Positions 1 through 6,320 of a DNA stretch of 17,115 nt are shown in pieces; position 1 is the first letter of the stretch; every line of letters starts with the position of its first letter. This DNA is from Sedimentisphaerales bacterium. Its GTDB lineage: Bacteria > Planctomycetota > Phycisphaerae > Sedimentisphaerales > SG8-4. The position numbers and the translations under genes were made by a program. The notes under the pieces are model-generated. The model was given only the letters and a program-made list of their open reading frames with translations. It was not told the DNA's origin and ran no database searches. Where the stretch lies: the NCBI GenBank assembly GCA_016932895.1, contig JAFGCA010000164.1:1-17115 (forward strand), given 5' to 3'.

Positions 1-984
1 AAGGTCAACACCTCGCCCAAGTTCGACATCGGGCGCAACTTCTGCAACAAGCTGTGGAACGCGTCTCGCTTCGCCATGATGAACATGGAGGGCGTCGAGG
101 CCGCCGGCTTCGACGCGGCCCGGCTGGACACGACCGACCGCTGGATTCTCTCGCGTCTGGCGAGCACGCTGGCGGCCGTCACCGATTCGCTGGAGGCCTT
201 CAAATTCAGCGAGCCGCTGAGCCAGTTGTACCGCTTCTTCTGGAACGATTTCTGCGACTGGTATCTGGAATGGGCCAAGCCGCGAATGAGAGACGACGCC
301 GAGCGGCCCATCGCGCAGAACGTCCTGGCCTTCGTTCTCGACAACACCCTGCGGATGCTCCATCCGTTCGTGCCGTTCATCACCGAGGGCATCTATCAGA
401 AGCTTGCCGAGATTGCGCCGGTGCGAAAACTCGAAGGCGTCGCCGCCGCCGACGATAGCAAGGCTCTCGTCGTGGCGCAATGGCCCGGTCGGCTCGACGC
501 CCTGGTCGACGAAACGGTCGAGGCGCAGATCGCGACCGTGCAGGAGATCGTCCGCGCGATTCGCGACATTCGGAACAAATACAACAAGGCCCCGAGCGAA
601 CGATTGACCGCCTCGGCCGGCGGGCCGCACGACGTTTGTGAAACGCTAAATGCCCACCGCGCGCTCGTTTGCGAGTTGGCCGGACTGGACGAATTTCACG
701 CTGCAACCGGAACCGAAAAGCCCGGCAACGCCGCGACCGCCATCGTGGAAGAGGCCCAGGTCTACGTCCACGACATGATCGATCCCGAGGCCGAACGCGC
801 CCGCCTCCGGAAACAAAAGCAGGATCTCGAACAGGCGAAGACCGGCGTCGAACGCAAACTGGCCAATGAGAACTTCGTGACAAAAGCAAAGCCCGAAGTC
901 GTCGCCCAGGCAAGAGAGAGGCTGCAACAGCTACAGGAGCAGCTCGGGGCGGTTGAGACGCACCTTGCCGAACTGGACGACTGA
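1..984 (+). CDS. valS: Valyl-tRNA synthetase, C-terminal part (5' end outside window)
   Basis: This is the 3' part of the class I aminoacyl-tRNA synthetase that charges tRNA-Val in the cytoplasm. The frame is open from base 1 and reads through the family motif FDIGRNFCNKLWNASRF near the start. The anticodon-binding helical domain follows (WILSRL, FFWNDFCDWYLEWAKPR, FVPFITEGIYQKL). The last ~65 residues form the charged coiled-coil typical of the ValRS C-terminus (DPEAERARLRKQKQDLE), which in this family contacts the tRNA elbow. The catalytic Rossmann domain with HIGH and KMSKS and the editing domain lie upstream, outside the window. The stop is TGA at 982-984, and a DUF151 gene begins 18 bases later on the same strand, so the two may be co-transcribed. 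IleRS and LeuRS are less likely because of the NFCNKLWNASRF block and the terminal coiled coil. Confidence 0.96.
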   Translation, partial: KVNTSPKFDIGRNFCNKLWNASRFAMMNMEGVEAAGFDAARLDTTDRWILSRLASTLAAVTDSLEAFKFSEPLSQLYRFFWNDFCDWYLEWAKPRMRDDAERPIAQNVLAFVLDNTLRMLHPFVPFITEGIYQKLAEIAPVRKLEGVAAADDSKALVVAQWPGRLDALVDETVEAQIATVQEIVRAIRDIRNKYNKAPSERLTASAGGPHDVCETLNAHRALVCELAGLDEFHAATGTEKPGNAATAIVEEAQVYVHDMIDPEAERARLRKQKQDLEQAKTGVERKLANENFVTKAKPEVVAQARERLQQLQEQLGAVETHLAELDD

Positions 985-1002
985 GATGCAAAGGGGGTTC
1001 CC

Positions 1003-1398
1003 ATGGATGTGGAAGTTGAGCTGTCGCGGATCATCATCAACGAAACGTCCGATCAGCAGATTATCGTCTTGAAGGAACGTCACGGGACGCGTGGTTTTCC
1101 GATCGTGATCGGCATCGTGGAGATCTTCGCCATCGACCGCCGCTTGAAAGGAATCAAGCCGCCCCGGCCGATGACGCACGACCTGCTGGCCAGCGTGATC
1201 GACCACCTCGGCGCGAAGATCGAACGCATCGTCATCGACGACCTCCGCAACCACACGTTCTATGCCAAGATCCACCTCAACGTGGACGGTCACACGATCA
1301 AGGTCGACTCGCGCCCCTCCGACGCCATCGCCCTCTGTGCCGCCACGAACGCCCCTATTTTTGTGGCGGATCATGTCTTCGACAAGACAAGTCAGTAA
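1003..1398 (+). CDS. Bifunctional nuclease (BFN/DUF151) domain protein
   Basis: A 131-residue protein that is essentially one BFN (DUF151) domain. The family signatures are the N-terminal LSRIIINETSDQQIIVLKE strand pair, the central RPMTHDLLASVIDHLGAKIE helix and the C-terminal DSRPSDAIALCAATNAPIFV motif. Family members form compact multimers; a plant relative has been reported to have RNase and DNase activity, but the bacterial role is poorly defined, so nuclease activity here is inference. The ATG start is preceded by AAGGGGG at 990-996 with good spacing. The gene lies 18 bases after valS on the same strand. Its last 44 bases overlap the 3' end of lspA on the opposite strand. Length is normal for the single-domain form. 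Confidence 0.9.
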   Translation: MDVEVELSRIIINETSDQQIIVLKERHGTRGFPIVIGIVEIFAIDRRLKGIKPPRPMTHDLLASVIDHLGAKIERIVIDDLRNHTFYAKIHLNVDGHTIKVDSRPSDAIALCAATNAPIFVADHVFDKTSQ

Positions 1399-1939
1399 CC
1401 AGGGTCGTCACCACGAGCAGCCCCACGGCGATGCAGAGCATGGAATCGGCCACGTTGAATGACGGCCAATGCCGCCCCGGCCAGTACACCACGTCGATGA
1501 AGTCCCGCACCAGCCCGTCGTTGAAGGCGCGGTCCCACAAATTTCCGCACACCCCGGCGGCGAAAAGCCCCAGCGCCACCTGAGCGATCCGCTGTTTCAT
1601 CCCGCCGAAGAGGAACACCCCCACGATCACCACCAGGGCAACCGAAGAGACCGCAATCAGAAGGGGCTGCTTGCCCGCCGCGATGTTGAAGGCGGCGCCG
1701 TCGTTTAATGCGATGCGCAGGGTCAAAACGCCGTCGATGATCTCCACGATATTACCCGGCTTGGTCCGAAGCCAGGCAAAAACGGCGCTCTTGGTCCACA
1801 GATCCAGGCCTAATCCGAGCAGTGCGATGGGCCAGAAGATCAGGTGCGCCGTTCGATCCGGAAACTCTATTTTGCGCAGATCGGGCAGCCGCCCGCCGGG
1901 AGCGGCCTGACCGGTCTGTTCTTCCTTGCTTTCTTGCAT
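1355..1939 (-). CDS. lspA: Lipoprotein signal peptidase (signal peptidase II)
   Basis: LspA is the inner-membrane aspartyl peptidase that removes the signal peptide of prolipoproteins after the lipobox Cys has been diacylglyceryl-modified. The 194-residue protein shows the family blocks in order: NDGAAFN at residues 79-85, GNLWDR at 132-137, VRDFIDV at 144-150 and FNVADS at 161-166. The catalytic pair is probably D146 and D165, with the 19-residue spacing usual for the family. About four hydrophobic segments are visible (near 32-47, 92-112, 117-134, 166-182). A hydrophilic N-terminal extension of ~30 residues precedes the first membrane span. The gene starts four bases after the stop of the upstream TPR lipoprotein gene, so translation is probably coupled, and its 3' end overlaps the convergent DUF151 gene by 44 bp. 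Confidence 0.95.
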   Translation of the reverse strand: MQESKEEQTGQAAPGGRLPDLRKIEFPDRTAHLIFWPIALLGLGLDLWTKSAVFAWLRTKPGNIVEIIDGVLTLRIALNDGAAFNIAAGKQPLLIAVSSVALVVIVGVFLFGGMKQRIAQVALGLFAAGVCGNLWDRAFNDGLVRDFIDVVYWPGRHWPSFNVADSMLCIAVGLLVVTTLVTDLSCRRHDPPQK

Positions 1940-1943
1940 GTTC

Positions 1944-2951
1944 TTAATAATCCAATCCTTGCAGTGGGTTCGTTGCTTGCGAATGTTCTCGTATCAGTCT
2001 CTCCAGCGTTTCTCTCCCGGGCTGGTCCGGCCGGATCGCCAGCGACCGACGCCAGTGCTGCAGCGCCCGCGTCTCCAGCCGGCTGTCGCCGGCCCGGCGC
2101 GACTGAACCATATAGGCCACGCCCAGGCCCCGGTGCGCCTCCCAATCCTCCGCATCGAGGTCGATGGCACGCTGATACGTCTCGATGGCCTGCCCGATTC
2201 GTTCGAGCTTGATCAGGCAATACCCTAAATGCCGAAACGCCCTGCCGTCCTGGGGCTCTTGCTGCGCGAGTGCAGCCAACACTTCCCGTGCGCGATCGTA
2301 TTGCCGGGCCTTCATGTGCGCCAGCCCCAATGCCAGCGAGGCCTCCGCGCTGTCCGGCTCCAGCCCCAGCCAGCGCCGGTAGGTTCGGATCGCCTGCTCG
2401 TAATCCTTCTGAGCCTCGTAAACACGGGCCAGCAGGGGCAACACTCTCTGCGGCTCTTCGTCCGCCTGCTCCGCCGCCTCGCAATACGCCAGGGCCCGCA
2501 CCGGATCGCCCGCCTCCACATAGCACACCGCCGCTCCCATCAGTGCCTCGCCGCTGTTCGGGTCCAGCTCGGCGGCGCGGGCGTACGTCCGGGCCGCGGC
2601 CGGGAACCTGCCCAACTGCTGATAGCTCCTCGCGAGATTCAGATGGTCCTCAAACGACCAGCGATCCAGCTTCGTCGCCGTCCGCAGGGCCGCCACGGCA
2701 TCCTCGTGCCTTCCCAGGCCCTGGTACGCCTTTCCCAGCTCGGAATGGGCCTGAGCGAAATCCGGGTCCATCGCGATAGCGGTCTTCAGTTTTTCCACGG
2801 CAAGCTCATCCTGGCCCAGCTCCCGAAGCATCACGCCGTCGAGGTACACGTCGACCGCCTGCTGCGGTTCCGTGCATCCGGGAAGAAAGAACAGCAGCGT
2901 CAGGGCAAGCCCGCACCAAAACGACACCACTCTATTGCTTCCCTCGGACAC
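1944..2951 (-). CDS. TPR-repeat lipoprotein
   Basis: A 335-residue protein with a lipoprotein signal peptide: a basic start, a hydrophobic run (LALTLLFFLPGC) and a lipobox LPGC with Cys at residue 26. The mature part is mostly tetratricopeptide repeats from ~33 to ~325, for example DELAVEKLKTAIAMDPDFAQAH, QAIRTYRRWLGLEPDSAEAS and QAIETYQRAIDLDAEDWEAH, which would make a superhelical protein-binding scaffold. The start is GTG (CAC on the + strand at 2949-2951). No later start keeps the signal peptide. It is anchored in a membrane facing the periplasm; the partner is unknown. It is first in a two-gene unit with lspA, the enzyme needed to mature it, and lies ~75 bases downstream of a perfect-consensus promoter. 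Some planctomycete TPR lipoproteins sit in cell-envelope or secretion contexts, but nothing here identifies a role. Confidence 0.9.
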   Translation of the reverse strand: MSEGSNRVVSFWCGLALTLLFFLPGCTEPQQAVDVYLDGVMLRELGQDELAVEKLKTAIAMDPDFAQAHSELGKAYQGLGRHEDAVAALRTATKLDRWSFEDHLNLARSYQQLGRFPAAARTYARAAELDPNSGEALMGAAVCYVEAGDPVRALAYCEAAEQADEEPQRVLPLLARVYEAQKDYEQAIRTYRRWLGLEPDSAEASLALGLAHMKARQYDRAREVLAALAQQEPQDGRAFRHLGYCLIKLERIGQAIETYQRAIDLDAEDWEAHRGLGVAYMVQSRRAGDSRLETRALQHWRRSLAIRPDQPGRETLERLIREHSQATNPLQGLDY

Positions 2952-3033
2952 AAACAGAACGCCTTTCCGACCGAACTACGGAGCCTGCATACAACAGAAG
3001 CCGGCTCGGCTACAACCCGCCCCGGCCCGCCGG

Positions 3034-3061
3034 ATTATACCAAACCCCACCCCCCTGTCAA
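3034..3061 (-). promoter_or_regulatory. Consensus sigma70-type promoter for the TPR lipoprotein-lspA unit
   Basis: Read on the minus strand, TTGACA (3061-3056) is followed after 16 bases by TATAAT (3039-3034). Both hexamers match the vegetative consensus exactly. Transcription would start near 3027, giving a leader of about 75 bases before the GTG at 2951. The match, spacing and position upstream of a leftward operon support the call. Confidence 0.85.
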
Positions 3062-3125
3062 AGACCGCCCGAAAGCCCCCAAAACCGCACCCTCCTGCCC
3101 CACGCGGCCCTTGGCCACGTTGTGG

Positions 3126-3154
3126 CTGACAGAACCGCGGCGGGCCGGTATAGT
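3126..3154 (+). promoter_or_regulatory. Strong sigma70-type promoter, divergent from the TPR-lspA promoter
   Basis: CTGACA (3126-3131) and TATAGT (3149-3154) are separated by 17 bases, each differing from consensus at one position. The start point would be near 3161. No good coding start follows for several hundred bases, so the transcript has either a long structured leader or is a non-coding RNA. The -35 elements of this and the leftward promoter are about 65 bases apart. Confidence 0.7.
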
Positions 3155-3535
3155 AGAACGTAGCGTGGCGAACGACCGGCGCAGGGACGCCGGAAAGAGG
3201 AAAACTGTCACGAAGCGAAGGTTGCGGAGCCATGGTTTTCTTCGCGGGTACATACCGAACACACTCCCATACAGAGAACGTTTGTCGTTCCGCCAGAGGT
3301 CGAAGAGTCGCCGCAACCGCCCGGGGTGCGCCGAGCACACCATCACCGATCGACAACAAGACGGCGTGCAGTACGGCCATTCCGTTTGAAGCGTACCGCC
3401 GCCGAGCGATGTCTTAGCCGTTCGAGCGGAGAGAAAAACGGAAGGACGACTTGTTTGTGCGCGTGCAGCGCGGGAGGAAAAGCGATTTGCAGCGGAGTGA
3501 ATCCGAATGAGCGACTGGTACTGGCGGTTGTGGCG
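3155..3535 (+). other. Gene-poor leader with inverted repeats; possible structured RNA
   Basis: This stretch follows the rightward promoter and has no reading frame with a recognisable product. It contains a perfect 6-bp hairpin CCGGCG/CGCCGG (3176-3181 with 3188-3193, 6-base loop), GCGAAG (3215-3220) complementary to CTTCGC (3240-3245), an 8-base pair of arms GGTTGCGG (3220-3227) and CCGCAACC (3311-3318), and GAACG/CGTTC (3276-3280 with 3286-3290). The second and third pairings cross, so they form either a pseudoknot or alternative structures. I compared it by eye with RNase P RNA, tmRNA, SRP RNA, 5S rRNA and the c-di-GMP, glycine, SAM and fluoride riboswitches and recognised none. A non-coding RNA or riboswitch-like leader is inference. 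The alternative is decayed 5' sequence of the beta-helix gene that follows. Confidence 0.35.
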
Positions 3536-5461
3536 ATGGTGCTGGACGTTGCCGATCCCGGCATCTTTCTTGGAGATCCAGGGTGCAAATATGAGAACTC
3601 CGAAGCCATCGTTCGCGTCCGGGGCGACGCCGTGATTGAGGGTTTCACTATCGCCGGGGCCGCGCAGATCGGCTATTTCGGAATCGTATTTCCGGGCGAG
3701 CCAGTCGGGGGCGGACTCTGCGTCGATAAAGGCCGGCCGACGGTGCAACTCTGTACGTTCCGAGGCAACCTGAACCGGTATGACGGCGCGGCGATCTGCG
3801 GCAAGAGCCTGGCGATCCGCGGCTGCACGTTCGAAAGGAATTGTGCCAGCAGATTCGGCGGTGCCGTCTGTATCGCCGGCTCGATAAACGATTGCGTTTT
3901 CAACGGCAACAAAGCCGTGCATGGAGGAGCCGCCGGCGCTCTTGCGCCGGGCGTTAACGCAGCCAACTGTCTTTTCGTTGGAAACAGAGCTCTTGCGAGA
4001 GGTTGGGAGGAGGCGTCGGGTGGTGCGATCCGATGCGCCAACGAACGCCGGCACCGGTGGCTCCGCAGCGGAACGGTACGCCTCACGGACTGCACGTTCC
4101 ACGACAACCGGGCCGAATACGGCGCGGCCCTTTACAACGAGCGAGCCGACGTCTCCGTCGTGAACTGCATCTTCCGGGACGGACCGCTGGCAATATGGGA
4201 TACGGAGGGCACGGATACTGCGGTCCGATACAGCAGCATCGAGGGCGGCCGGCCCGGCACTGGAAACATCGACGCCGAGCCCTGCTTCGCCGCTCCCGGC
4301 CATTGGGACCCGAACGGAACCCCGGACGATCCCAATGATGACGTCTGGGTGGATGGCGACTACCACCTCAAGTCACAAGCCGGCCGCTGGGACCCGAATA
4401 CCCAAGACTGGGTAATCGACGACGTCACCAGCCCCTGCATCGACGCGGGTCTCCCGAACAGCCCCGTAGCTTTCGAACCGTTCCCCAACGGCGGCATCAT
4501 CAACATGGGCGCCTACGGCGGCACGGCCGAAGCAAGCAAGTCCCCTTCCGGCCTGCACGCCCAATACGGCGGCGGGACCGGCGAGCCCAACGATCCCTAT
4601 CTGATCTACACCGCCGAGCATCTCGACGCCATCGGCACCGAACCGAACGATTGGGACAAGCACTTCAGGTTGATGGCCGACCTGGATCTCAGCCCATACG
4701 AAGGCACCGAGTTCAACATCATCGACACGGGGACACAGCCCTTCGGGGGTACCTTCGATGGCAACGGGCACAAGATCCTTCATTTCACGTATCGATCCAG
4801 CGGCAAAGACGATGTCGGTCTCTTCGGATGTGTGTATCAGAGACATCCGTTTGACACGCGTGGCCTCCCGGTGATCAAGGATCTGGGTTTGATTGATCCC
4901 AATGTCGAAGCCGGCGATGGATCGTTCGTGGGCGCTTTGATCGGCTGTTATGGCGATGGGGTTATCACCGGCTGCTTCGTCCAGAGCGGCAGCGTCTCCG
5001 GCCGGGATGTCGTCGGCGGGTTGATCGGTGGATTCGCCCGGTTCGTCGAAGGGCTTGCTCCGCCCATCAGTCGGACGACGTCTGGGCAAATCACTGATTG
5101 CTATTCGAGGGCCCGTGTGTCGGGCACGCGCTGGGTAGGCGGGTTGGCCGGAACGCATGATCATTGGATATCGAGGTGCTATTCGACAGGTGTGGTTTCC
5201 GGCTCCGAGTGGGTGGGAGGGCTCACCGGCTGCGGACACGCCGAAGATTCCTTCTGGGACGTGGAAGCCAGCGGACAAACCGCCAGTTCTGGCGGCGAAG
5301 GCAGAACCACCGCCGAGATGCAGATGGCCGGCACGTTCCTTACCGCCGGGTGGGACTTCGTGGACGAGACGGCCAACGGCACCGAGGACATCTGGTGGAT
5401 CGACGAAGGCCGGGACTATCCGCGTCTGTGCTGGGAGCCCAGCAAGGAGGCAACGCCGTAG
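3536..5461 (+). CDS. Right-handed beta-helix / GLUG-repeat protein, apparently N-terminally truncated
   Basis: A likely exported or surface protein of the large planctomycete beta-helix/GLUG group. From ~3580 to ~4540 it shows parallel beta-helix rungs (VIEGFTIAGA, CTFRGN, CTFERNCASRFGGAVC, CVFNGNKAVHGGA, CTFHDNRAEYGAALYN), ending in CIDAGLPN and INMGAYGGTAEASKS. A second module starts at GEPNDPYLIYTAEHLDAIG (~4580) and carries GLUG-type repeats (VVGGLIGGF, WVGGLAG, WVGGLTG, ~5008-5229). It closes with the tail SFWDVEASGQTASSGGEGRT. Relatives usually begin with a signal peptide and a first rung containing AAIDAANDGD-like sequence; both are missing. The start is uncertain: ATG 3536 and GTG 3497 are in frame without a convincing ribosome site, and the frame is open further back to 3326 but reads as Arg-rich non-coding sequence. 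There is no visible C-terminal anchor. It may be a remnant of a larger gene. Confidence 0.7.
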   Translation: MVLDVADPGIFLGDPGCKYENSEAIVRVRGDAVIEGFTIAGAAQIGYFGIVFPGEPVGGGLCVDKGRPTVQLCTFRGNLNRYDGAAICGKSLAIRGCTFERNCASRFGGAVCIAGSINDCVFNGNKAVHGGAAGALAPGVNAANCLFVGNRALARGWEEASGGAIRCANERRHRWLRSGTVRLTDCTFHDNRAEYGAALYNERADVSVVNCIFRDGPLAIWDTEGTDTAVRYSSIEGGRPGTGNIDAEPCFAAPGHWDPNGTPDDPNDDVWVDGDYHLKSQAGRWDPNTQDWVIDDVTSPCIDAGLPNSPVAFEPFPNGGIINMGAYGGTAEASKSPSGLHAQYGGGTGEPNDPYLIYTAEHLDAIGTEPNDWDKHFRLMADLDLSPYEGTEFNIIDTGTQPFGGTFDGNGHKILHFTYRSSGKDDVGLFGCVYQRHPFDTRGLPVIKDLGLIDPNVEAGDGSFVGALIGCYGDGVITGCFVQSGSVSGRDVVGGLIGGFARFVEGLAPPISRTTSGQITDCYSRARVSGTRWVGGLAGTHDHWISRCYSTGVVSGSEWVGGLTGCGHAEDSFWDVEASGQTASSGGEGRTTAEMQMAGTFLTAGWDFVDETANGTEDIWWIDEGRDYPRLCWEPSKEATP

Positions 5462-5492
5462 GGCACAATCCGAAGAACGAGAGCGGGTGTTT

Positions 5493-5528
5493 GAAATCCT
5501 AATTCCTAAGCTCTAAATCCTAAACAAG
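5493..5528 (+). repeat. Short CCTAA-type tandem repeat
   Basis: Imperfect repeats lie just after the beta-helix gene: AAATCCTAA at 5494-5502, TTCCTAA at 5503-5509 and AAATCCTAA at 5515-5523, followed by ACAAGCACGAATGTTCC. The tract is clearly richer in A and T than its surroundings. It resembles short dispersed AAATTCGAAA/CCTAA-type intergenic repeats that I recall from planctomycete genomes. That resemblance is from memory and was not checked. Confidence 0.5.
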
Positions 5529-5579
5529 CACGAATGTTCCAAAGGACGAATACGGCAAACCAGGTTGGGAGGTTTCCAT

Positions 5580-5608
5580 TTGGCCCGGGAGAGCAGATGC
5601 AGTAGAAT
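5580..5608 (+). promoter_or_regulatory. Weak candidate promoter for the toxin-antitoxin remnant
   Basis: TTGGCC (5580-5585) and TAGAAT (5603-5608) are 17 bases apart, directly upstream of the ATG codons at 5609 and 5624. The -35 element is poor, so this is only a candidate. It is the only plausible promoter for the antitoxin in the intergenic space. Confidence 0.3.
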
Positions 5609-5623
5609 ATGTTCACGGCAGCT

Positions 5624-5829
5624 ATGGATACCCTTGCTCGCATAAAGCGTTTGGTTATTGCGCGGCGCGTGCTGTTTACCGAAAAGGCGGAACTCGAGAT
5701 GGCGAGCGATGCCTTGACGCCAAAACTCGTGTACGAGGCAATGTCTATACCAAGGGCAAGATACTGAGGAAAGAAGAGGTCGAGGTTTTCTATGTCCTCA
5801 TCTCATCGAAAAACAGCACCGATGTCTGA
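5624..5829 (+). pseudogene. Toxin-like gene (partner of YgiT-type antitoxin) with internal deletion and frameshift
   Basis: Two pieces of one small protein are visible in different frames. The first, 5624-~5743, reads MDTLARIKRLVIARRVLFTE and on to KLVYEAM, the N-terminal half of a small basic toxin-like family. The second, from about 5743 to the TGA at 5827-5829, reads VYTKGKILRKEEVEVFYVLI plus SSKNSTDV, the family's C-terminal half (pattern YTKG...R+E...VFYVxxSSK). From memory, intact members have roughly 35-40 further residues between these halves, so about 110-120 bases are missing near 5740 and the frame shifts by one. The first frame ends early at TGA 5765-5767, giving a 47-residue fragment. 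The 3' end overlaps the antitoxin start by eight bases, as expected for a coupled toxin-antitoxin pair. Toxin activity is almost certainly lost. Confidence 0.65.
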
Positions 5830-6028
5830 GGTGTTTCCCTGCGCCGAGTGCGGCGAGCCTCAGATGGTGCGGGTCGTGGAAACCTGCCCGCTGGCAGACG
5901 GGCTACAGGTCAAGAACCTCGCACACTACAAGTGCTGCGCGTGTGGTTCGCGTTTTTTCGACGATGACGCCATGAACAGCATTGCGGCTGCGCGTGCGTC
6001 GCACCGGTCGTCGGCCTCAACCTGCTGA
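5822..6028 (+). CDS. YgiT/MqsA-type zinc-finger antitoxin-like protein
   Basis: A 68-residue protein with two CxxC pairs, CAEC at residues 7-10 and CCAC (C38 and C41), spaced as in the zinc-binding N-domain of MqsA/YgiT antitoxins. The middle, VVETCPLADGLQVKNL, and FFDDDAM after the second pair are typical of short stand-alone members. There is no helix-turn-helix domain, so it is the short form. In this family the protein neutralises the toxin encoded just upstream and may autoregulate. Here the toxin is broken, so this is an orphan antitoxin, possibly still made. I prefer ATG 5822, which overlaps the toxin stop; ATG 5792 in the same frame has a GAGG 8 bases upstream and would add 10 residues. 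The last residues (ASHRSSASTC) look unconserved. Confidence 0.7.
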   Translation: MSEVFPCAECGEPQMVRVVETCPLADGLQVKNLAHYKCCACGSRFFDDDAMNSIAAARASHRSSASTC

Positions 6029-6142
6029 TCGTCGCCGGGCGGGCGGTGCAACCGCTACGATCGCACCCTTTGATGCCCCAAGCTGGCCGTTCACCGGCCG
6101 GAATCCGACCTGTTCCGTCATTCCCAATGAAGATTTGCTTGA

Positions 6143-6167
6143 AGCCCCGGTTTTCGTACCCGGGGCT
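6143..6167 (+). terminator. Terminator-like hairpin upstream of gpmI
   Basis: AGCCCCGG (6143-6150) and CCGGGGCT (6160-6167) form a perfect 8-bp GC-rich stem with a 9-base loop (TTTTCGTAC). No long T tract follows, so termination would be intrinsic-like at best. Its place between the antitoxin and the gpmI promoter fits an end for the toxin-antitoxin transcript. Confidence 0.45.
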
Positions 6168-6209
6168 CGTTCCGGGCAAATCGTGCCTTCGGGGTCGGTT
6201 TTGAAAGAT

Positions 6210-6238
6210 TTGACAGGCTGGGGGGCGGGCTATATCAT
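6210..6238 (+). promoter_or_regulatory. Sigma70-type promoter for gpmI
   Basis: TTGACA (6210-6215) matches consensus exactly and is followed after 17 bases by TATCAT (6233-6238). The start point would be near 6245, giving a leader of about 75 bases before the preferred gpmI start at 6321. The promoter also shows that the upstream in-frame ATG at 6255 is an unlikely start, because it would be nearly leaderless. Confidence 0.75.
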
Positions 6239-6267
6239 ATGAGGCACTTTTGGGTTGGTTATTCGTT

Positions 6268-6290
6268 GGGACGAGGCGATGCCTCGTCTC
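6268..6290 (+). promoter_or_regulatory. Stable hairpin in the gpmI 5' leader
   Basis: GACGAGGC (6270-6277) and GCCTCGTC (6281-6288) form a perfect stem with loop GAT, extendable by a G-U and a G-C pair to 10 bp. It is followed by TCTTGTTATAG. It lies between the predicted transcript start (~6245) and the ribosome site at 6305, so it could act as an attenuator or mRNA-stability element. It could also be a dispersed palindromic repeat. Confidence 0.5.
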
Positions 6291-6320
6291 TCTTGTTATA
6301 GTTTGAAGGGTGTATCGTTG

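Noticed and set aside
3324..3340. Group II intron 5' end (GGGGTGCGCC)
   Set aside because: No domain V hairpin or reverse transcriptase frame is present nearby.
3232..3417. Small 61-codon plus-strand frame inside the structured leader
   Set aside because: The purine-rich sequence is only two bases from the ATG, the composition is Arg/Ser/Thr-rich and no family is recognised.
3161..3500. RNase P RNA, because of GAGGAAAAC near 3197 and the suitable length
   Set aside because: The downstream conserved blocks of RNase P RNA, including the 3' ACAGAA segment pairing with P4, are missing.
3035..4366. Minus-strand open frame of about 440 codons opposite the beta-helix gene
   Set aside because: No recognisable motifs, antisense to a clear beta-helix coding region, and it would run through both divergent promoters.
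6255..6320. In-frame upstream ATG that would lengthen GpmI by 22 residues
   Set aside because: It lies ~10 bases after the predicted transcript start, has no ribosome site and would include the leader hairpin; ATG 6321 gives the family-typical N-terminus.
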